Shown: one piece after another, positions 16,017 to 19,812 of the stretch
Layout: each line of letters starts with the position of its first letter
How positions within the stretch are numbered: the stretch's first letter is position 1
Assembly (NCBI GenBank): GCA_937893485.1
Contig: CALBJL010000084.1
Span: forward strand, 1 to 19,812
DNA: 19,812 nt
Origin: an uncultured bacterium
GTDB taxonomy: Bacteria > Bacillota > Clostridia > Lachnospirales > Lachnospiraceae
Direction of reading: 5' to 3'
Program-made: the position numbers and the translations under genes
Notes under the pieces: model-generated
The model's database searches: none
What the model saw: only the letters and a program-made list of their open reading frames with translations
What the model was told of the DNA's origin: nothing

Positions 16017-17425
16017 TGTGCAGCCTCCTTTTTTCTGATCTTCGGATTCACTTCATCGCGGTCGCTGAAAATCCAGTTTAACAATACCGTCGCTGCCAGA
16101 CAGATCACGATGAATACGACACCGATCGCATTACCGTAACCGTACTTATATGCCTTGAATGCCTGCTGATACAAATAGTTTGCCGCAAACTGTGTCTGAT
16201 TGTTCGGTCCGCCGTTCGTCAACAGATATACTGTTTCCATCTGCTTCAATGCGGAGATCACTGCCATTGTGACATTGACCTGAATCACCGGCTTCATCAG
16301 TGGAAGTGTGATCTTGAAAAAGGTCGTTTTCTGATCCGCACCGTCGATCGCTGCTGCCTCGTACAGTACCGGATCGATATTTTTGATACCTGTGTAGTAG
16401 ATCAGCATGCCCCATCCAAAACCATGCCAGATCAGTACAATCAGAACTGACCAGATCGCATTTTCTGTGCTGAACCAGTTGATATCTCCTTTTCCGCCAA
16501 ATGCCTTGATCACGTTATTGAGCAGACCGAAGTCCGGATTGTAGATAAATTTCCACAGATAGGCGATGACTGCAACGGAAATAACGTTCGGGATAAAATA
16601 GATACACCGGAAAACGCCTTCTGCCTTGCCGCCGCCGTTCCATGCTGCGATATCTGTAGCTGTACCCTTGCCGTTCTCGATCGTAGGCATTGTGAACATA
16701 CGGATGTTGTCACGGATCTCCGGAGCGATATCCTCATTGAGTGCCATAGATGCATCCCAGCTTCCCATATAGTACATTGCAGCCTGACCGTTGGTAAACA
16801 GGTTCTGTGCTGTTCCGTAATCCTGTGTATCAAATCCGTTCTGGAACAGTCCTGCCTCTGCGCTCTTTCTGAGCAGCTCTGCGGCTGTCTTGAATGACGG
16901 ATCAGAGAAATCTCCGTTTGCGATTGCGTTGCTTACAACTGTCTTATAGTCAGAACCATCGAGCTTGAACATGATGTCTGATAAGTAAACTGCTAACGGC
17001 CATCCGTCGCCACCGTCCATAGCCAGCGGAATGATTCCGGCATCTTTGATCTGTCCTGCGAGTGCCAGCAGATCGTCATAAGTCTTGGGGATCTCCCAGC
17101 CGTTGTCCTCGAACATCTTCTGGTTGTAGTAAAATCCTGCAACGTCTGTATTTCTCGGAAGTCCGTAGAGCTTTCCGTCTTTCATGAAGCCGTCAAGTGA
17201 ACCGGATACAAATGTGTAATCCTTATAATCATCCTGATTCAGCTCTGCCAGTACACCGGCATCAAGTACTTCATCTAAGAATGCCGGCTGACCCCAGATA
17301 CTTACTACATCGGGCATTCCTTCCATTGAATACGCTTTGAACTTCACCTTGTATGCTTCCTCGTCCAGCGTCTCAACCTCAATCTTGACATTTTTGTTCT
17401 GCTCCATGTACTCGTCAATAATCAT
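16013..17425 (-). CDS. In-frame fusion: truncated sugar-binding protein joined to truncated MalF-like permease
   Basis: A single 470-codon frame, starting at an internal Met after an amber stop, that joins pieces of two genes. Residues 1-266 are the middle of a family 1 solute-binding protein (IEVETLDEEAYKVKFKAY, MPDVVSIWGQ, GLPRNTDVAGFYYNQ, ending TATDIAAWNGGG). From residue 267 (KAEGVFRCIYFIPNVISV) it is a MalF-type permease lacking its first roughly 90-100 residues, hence at least TM1 and probably TM2. The remaining TM segments and the EAA loop YEAAAIDGADQKTTFF...LPLMKP (354-378) are intact. Normally both genes would be complete and separate, so the join near 16627 implies loss of perhaps 0.4-0.6 kb. 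A real in-frame deletion or an assembly misjoin are both possible. A working product is unlikely. Confidence 0.85.
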   Translation of the reverse strand: MIIDEYMEQNKNVKIEVETLDEEAYKVKFKAYSMEGMPDVVSIWGQPAFLDEVLDAGVLAELNQDDYKDYTFVSGSLDGFMKDGKLYGLPRNTDVAGFYYNQKMFEDNGWEIPKTYDDLLALAGQIKDAGIIPLAMDGGDGWPLAVYLSDIMFKLDGSDYKTVVSNAIANGDFSDPSFKTAAELLRKSAEAGLFQNGFDTQDYGTAQNLFTNGQAAMYYMGSWDASMALNEDIAPEIRDNIRMFTMPTIENGKGTATDIAAWNGGGKAEGVFRCIYFIPNVISVAVIAYLWKFIYNPDFGLLNNVIKAFGGKGDINWFSTENAIWSVLIVLIWHGFGWGMLIYYTGIKNIDPVLYEAAAIDGADQKTTFFKITLPLMKPVIQVNVTMAVISALKQMETVYLLTNGGPNNQTQFAANYLYQQAFKAYKYGYGNAIGVVFIVICLAATVLLNWIFSDRDEVNPKIRKKEAAQ

Positions 17426-17440
17426 CTGCTCAACGAGTCC

Positions 17441-17680
17441 CTAACCATTCTTTCGATCCGGCAGGTTTGAGAATACCTTTAATGTAACTTCACCTGCCGT
17501 ATCCCCTGTGGCATCTGCTGTGTCTGTTGCTCCGTCTGCTGCCTCATCCGTTGAAGCATCTGTTGATGCATCTGTTGAAGCATTTGCATCTGTTGTTCCT
17601 TCGTCCTTGCTGCCGCATCCTACAACCATCGTAGCCATCATTGATGCTGCAAGTACCATAGATAAAATTTTACGTTTCAT
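17441..17680 (-). pseudogene. N-terminal fragment of the sugar-binding lipoprotein, ended by an amber codon
   Basis: The start of the extracellular binding protein for this ABC importer. Met1 at 17680 follows GGGGAGG by about 9 bases. A lipoprotein signal peptide (MKRKILSMVLAASMM...) ends in the lipobox VVGC with Cys22. A low-complexity Thr/Asp/Ala/Ser linker with repeated DAST units follows to about residue 65, then the mature domain begins with VTLKVFSNLPDRKNG. The next codon is TAG (17443-17441). The same frame continues without shift into GLVEQMIIDEYMEQN, so one base change, most simply CAG (Gln) to TAG, splits the gene. Together with the downstream fusion, this binding protein is broken twice. 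It could be a true mutation or a sequencing/assembly error. Confidence 0.88.
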
Positions 17681-17717
17681 ATAATTGTACCTCCCCGTGC
17701 AAGCACTTGTTTTATTT

Positions 17718-17755
17718 GATGGGTAAATTCTACCATCGAAATTGATGGATTCATA
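17718..17755 (-). promoter_or_regulatory. Candidate promoter/operator of the sugar-importer operon
   Basis: On the minus strand TAGAAT (17732-17727) could be a -10, with a weak TATGAA 17 bases upstream, as expected for an activator-dependent promoter. The boxes GATGG (17718-17722), CCATC (17733-17737) and GATGG (17744-17748) surround it and form inverted repeats. They could bind the AraC-type regulator or a repressor; this is not established. Confidence 0.38.
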
Positions 17756-17769
17756 GGTAACAATATTTC

Positions 17770-17805
17770 AAAAAGGTGGACTATTTTAAAATAATCCACC
17801 TTTTT
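17770..17805. terminator. Bidirectional terminator hairpin
   Basis: AAAAAGGTGGA and TCCACCTTTTT flank a self-complementary TATTTTAAAATA core with a single mismatch at its base. The long stem is followed by a U-tract on either strand. It ends the transcript of the upstream membrane-protein gene and insulates the importer operon. Confidence 0.85.
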
Positions 17806-17820
17806 AAACCTGAACACTAT

Positions 17821-18210
17821 TCAACTGATCATTCCGCCCGCCGTTGCGGACAGCAGACACAGGATCATCGTAGAGATCAGATGCACCGCATCCGTGTCGA
17901 GTCCCTGATGCAGAATCACTCCGACGAGGAGCAGTATCCCGTAATACAGTGCCCCCATCAGAAGCCCCCACAGATATTTGCGCATTCCCGCGCGCTTGCC
18001 CATGAGGAAACCGCCCGCAAAGCCCGCGATAATATAAATCGCTATGATCGCGCCGTTGACGAGCGCCTCCGAGGGCTCTGTCCGGTACATAAAAAATGCC
18101 AGCAGCAGCAATAAGATCCCTGTGATAATATACATCGTCACCAATACCACGAGTGTCGGTATGAGCATGGATTGGTTGTTTGTCGTCTGTCTTCCCGCCT
18201 GTCGTCCCAT
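17821..18210 (-). CDS. Small four-TM membrane protein, TIGR04086-like
   Basis: Function unknown. It has 129 residues: a short polar N-terminus, then four predicted TM helices at about 16-41, 50-70, 79-100 and 107-127. It has glycine-rich helices (IIAGFAGGFLMGKRAG, LSATAGGMIS) and a positively charged loop KRAGMRKY on the likely cytoplasmic side. Size, topology and the GGFLMGK/YLWGL pattern match my memory of the TIGR04086 family of Firmicute membrane proteins, which I recall near scfAB/yajC in some clostridia; here it is about 8 kb away. GGGAGG lies 7 bases before the ATG. It is followed directly by the hairpin at 17770-17805 and preceded by a 92-base gap with no clear promoter. Confidence 0.8.
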   Translation of the reverse strand: MGRQAGRQTTNNQSMLIPTLVVLVTMYIITGILLLLLAFFMYRTEPSEALVNGAIIAIYIIAGFAGGFLMGKRAGMRKYLWGLLMGALYYGILLLVGVILHQGLDTDAVHLISTMILCLLSATAGGMIS

Positions 18211-18302
18211 AAATAGTCCTCCCGTTTCGATTTCACCGCAGCTTCTGCATGTTGCGATTGGTACAATCTATGCACGAACAAGTCCTGATATCACCGGTTT
18301 GT

Positions 18303-19334
18303 CTACATTCCGGCAATATTTTTTTCATAGCGGAGCATTTCTTTGCCGTTCATCACCACCGTCCCGTGCGGCGTGAACTCCAGCCGGCGCAGCAGTGCCA
18401 GACTCGCCGTATTCCCCGGCTCGACAAAGCAGTTGAGCGTGTCAAAATCCGACAGATGCGCGCGCGCAAAATCGAGCAGCTTTTCACACACCTCAATCGC
18501 GTAGCCCTGTCTCTGGTACGGCGTGCCAATGATATAGCCCATCTCCAGCACGATCTCCTCACCGAGATCCTGATGCGAAAAGCCCGCGCGACCGATCAGC
18601 GCGCCGCTTTCCCGCTCATACACGAGCCACATGCCGTAGCCGTAAAACCGGTACATACACCGGATATAGTCTCTCGTATACTGTTCCTCCTCCGGTCTGT
18701 CGTAGAGCGGCTCGATGTAGTCCGTGATGCCATCACCGGCATAGAGCGCATACAGATCATCCAGATCGTCCGGCGTGATCTCTCGCAGATAGCAGCGTTT
18801 CGTGACGACGGTGATCCACGGCAGTCCCTGCGCCCGCTTCATGATCCGATCCAGAAACTGCACATCGACTTCCGCAAAGCCCTCGACAAGAATATCTGCT
18901 GTCAGGTCTGTATCCGGATCGTCCGCCATCGGTTTTTGTTCCCCAGCATCCCCCAACAGACTGCCATATCCGATCGTTGCCGCCGGTGTCCCTGCCGCCA
19001 GTGCCAGTGTGCGTGCGCTGCCTGCCAGCAACAGCGTCGCGTGCAGATTCGGCACAGCCAGCCCGGACTCCGAGTCACCCGATGACGATATCCCGCCCGA
19101 ATCTGATACCACCTTACCCGGCGATGCCACACCCACATCGGTGCCCAGCTCATTTAATGCTCGCAGTGCGCCGTGTTTCCGCTCCCACGCATCCAGCTCT
19201 ATAAGCGTAACGCCCGCTTCGGGCAGCTCCCGAAGCAGGCGTTTCAACTCACCATCTGCCGCCTCGCTCGCGCGGTAGCAGACAAATTCAATACTTTTTA
19301 CGGATTGGAACAGCTTTTCTGCCCCTGTCAGCAT
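18303..19334 (-). CDS. Two-domain GNAT acetyltransferase
   Basis: A probable acetyl-CoA-dependent N-acetyltransferase of unknown substrate. It has 343 residues. The C-terminal GNAT domain covers about 178-335: RCYLREITPDDLDDLYALY opens it, the acetyl-CoA loop is in GYIIGTPYQRQGYAIEVCEKLL (QRQGYA 274-279), and NTASLALLRRLEF closes it, as in RimJ/RimL-type enzymes. The first roughly 170 residues are a separate region with an alpha/beta pattern and a Gly/Ser-rich insertion at about 72-91. In Lachnospiraceae relatives I recall a degenerate HAD-like domain in this place, but no catalytic motif is visible here. The ATG overlaps the end of the cyclophilin gene by 7 bases (ATGCTGA), so the pair is probably coupled. 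Codon use is more GC-rich than that of its left-hand neighbours. Confidence 0.82.
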   Translation of the reverse strand: MLTGAEKLFQSVKSIEFVCYRASEAADGELKRLLRELPEAGVTLIELDAWERKHGALRALNELGTDVGVASPGKVVSDSGGISSSGDSESGLAVPNLHATLLLAGSARTLALAAGTPAATIGYGSLLGDAGEQKPMADDPDTDLTADILVEGFAEVDVQFLDRIMKRAQGLPWITVVTKRCYLREITPDDLDDLYALYAGDGITDYIEPLYDRPEEEQYTRDYIRCMYRFYGYGMWLVYERESGALIGRAGFSHQDLGEEIVLEMGYIIGTPYQRQGYAIEVCEKLLDFARAHLSDFDTLNCFVEPGNTASLALLRRLEFTPHGTVVMNGKEMLRYEKNIAGM

Positions 19335-19519
19335 GTCTCCGGCTCCGGATAGTCCACGCCAAATGTGTCTACCGTGACTTTTGCCATCTTCTGCTCCTCC
19401 ATCGGACGATCAGAGTAGTCGGTGTTGACATGTGCGATCTTATCCACGACCTCCAGACCCTCTACGAGCTTTCCAAATGCCGCATATGCGCCGTCCAAGT
19501 GCGGGCTCGTCTCCACCAT
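19328..19519 (-). CDS. Cyclophilin-type peptidyl-prolyl isomerase, C-terminal fragment
   Basis: Catalyses cis-trans isomerisation of X-Pro bonds during protein folding. Only the last 63 residues or so are here: MVETSPHLDGAYAAFGKLVEGLEVVDKIAHVNTD and a C-terminal tail ending PEPETC. HLDGAYAAFGKLVEGLEVVDKI corresponds to the HLDGxxxxFGxVxxGxxVVxxI signature of cyclophilins. The active-site Arg and the FxMxxxxGDF-like region should lie upstream (rightward), but the sequence changes abruptly at about 19519 into an unrelated plus-strand gene. The six codons before this Met (PPSAIP) are read from foreign sequence and are not part of the protein. It is therefore truncated, most likely by a contig misjoin, and overlaps the GNAT gene at its 3' end. 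Confidence 0.88.
   Translation of the reverse strand: MVETSPHLDGAYAAFGKLVEGLEVVDKIAHVNTDYSDRPMEEQKMAKVTVDTFGVDYPEPETC
19503..19519. other. Chimeric junction with shared microhomology
   Basis: The 17 bases GGGCTCGTCTCCACCAT can be read both as the plus-strand glycerol kinase (GLVSTI) and, inverted, as the minus-strand cyclophilin (MVETSP). Left of it everything is cyclophilin; right of it everything is glycerol kinase. A short shared word linking two truncated genes is typical of an assembly misjoin. Confidence 0.75.
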
Positions 19520-19812
19520 CGGTATCGCGGAGGGCGGCAAGGTGAGCTATGCCGTCGAGGGCTCGATCTTCGACGCCGGCTCCACCATGAAATGGCTGCG
19601 CGACAACCTCGGCATCATCTCCGATGCCGGCGAGACGGCCTCCATCGCGCGCTCCATCGACGACACGGACGGCTGCTATTTCGTCCCGGCGTTCTCGGGG
19701 CTCGGTGCCCCCTGGTGGGATCCGCAGGCCCGCGGCATGATCTGCGGCCTCACCGGCGCCTCGACGCGTGCCACCATCGTTCGCGCCGCGTGCGAGTCCA
19801 TGGCCTATCAGA
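19503..19812 (+). CDS. glpK: Glycerol kinase internal fragment, foreign GC-rich sequence
   Basis: Glycerol kinase phosphorylates glycerol to sn-glycerol 3-phosphate. Reading plus strand from 19503 (GLVSTIGIAEGGKVSYAVEG) the frame is open to the window end, about 103 codons. FGGY/GlpK landmarks are YAVEGSIFDAGSTMKWLRDNLGI, FVPAFSGLGAPWWDPQARG (the adenine/phosphate-binding signature), LTGASTRATIVRA and a final CESMAYQ. No start codon or N-terminal domain is present, and the C-terminus runs off the window. It is the only plus-strand gene here. Almost every third codon position is G or C, unlike the rest of the window, which suggests a high-GC source such as a gut actinobacterium (inference). 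It is joined in mid-gene to the cyclophilin fragment. Confidence 0.9.

Noticed and set aside
16013..17425. Fusion treated as a new type of binding protein-permease
   Set aside because: Natural fusions keep both domains whole; here both are cut at the join, and an amber codon also breaks the gene.
17441..17443. Amber codon read as pyrrolysine or another recoded residue
   Set aside because: The position aligns with an ordinary residue (probably Gln) in binding proteins, and no pyrrolysine context is visible; mutation or error is simpler.
19520..19812. Recently acquired glycerol kinase gene in the host genome
   Set aside because: The gene has no start, begins at a short microhomology inside another truncated gene, and differs in composition; a contig misjoin is more likely than transfer.

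Overview
The window looks like a metagenome-derived contig from an anaerobic gut Firmicute of the Lachnospiraceae/Clostridia type. The clues are a SCIFF (ScfA/ScfB) locus, a fused SecDF, a PPi-type phosphofructokinase, YesM/YesN-type sensing linked to an ABC sugar importer, and dispersed palindromic repeats. Every genuine gene is on the minus strand except a GC-rich fragment at the extreme right end, which appears to come from another organism.

Layout, in genome coordinates with transcription running right to left. (1) 1-2870: the pyrimidine/arginine genes carA and carB (carB cut by the left edge), with a promoter and a long leader that folds into an elaborate nested RNA structure at 2539-2794. 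(2) The stretch 2510-3314 has no protein gene. It holds that leader RNA, the carA promoter, an approximately 300-bp imperfect palindromic repeat (2955-3250) and the serS terminator. (3) 3271-9792: a probable operon scfA - scfB - secDF - glyA - serS, with a strong promoter before scfA and a strong terminator after serS. It combines a Cys-rich ribosomal peptide, its radical-SAM maturase, a protein-export motor and two serine-metabolism genes (serine hydroxymethyltransferase and seryl-tRNA synthetase). (4) 9830-11133: a single-gene PPi-type phosphofructokinase unit with its own promoter and a palindrome in the leader. (5) 11235-17755: a carbohydrate-use operon transcribed as binding lipoprotein - MalF-like permease - MalG-like permease - sensor kinase - AraC-type response regulator - GH30 glycosidase. 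Here the binding protein is broken twice: an in-frame amber codon near its N-terminus, and an in-frame join that removes its C-terminus together with the N-terminal part of the first permease. (6) 17770-19519: a small membrane protein, a two-domain GNAT acetyltransferase and the C-terminal piece of a cyclophilin. (7) From about 19503-19519 to the end: a plus-strand glycerol kinase fragment of clearly higher GC, joined in mid-domain to the cyclophilin. This is most simply an assembly chimera.

How the parts work together: the GH30 cluster reads as a self-contained uptake-and-digest unit. A membrane sensor and its regulator probably control an importer for a beta-linked oligosaccharide, which a cytoplasmic GH30 enzyme would then cleave; the damaged binding protein suggests that this copy does not work as written, or that the assembly is wrong there. 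The scfA-scfB-secDF arrangement fits production and export of a thioether-bridged peptide. The observation most worth follow-up is the six-stem nested RNA in the carA leader. It resembles, from memory only, a sequence repeated across Lachnospiraceae genomes, and it could be a known structured RNA class such as raiA or an undescribed one.
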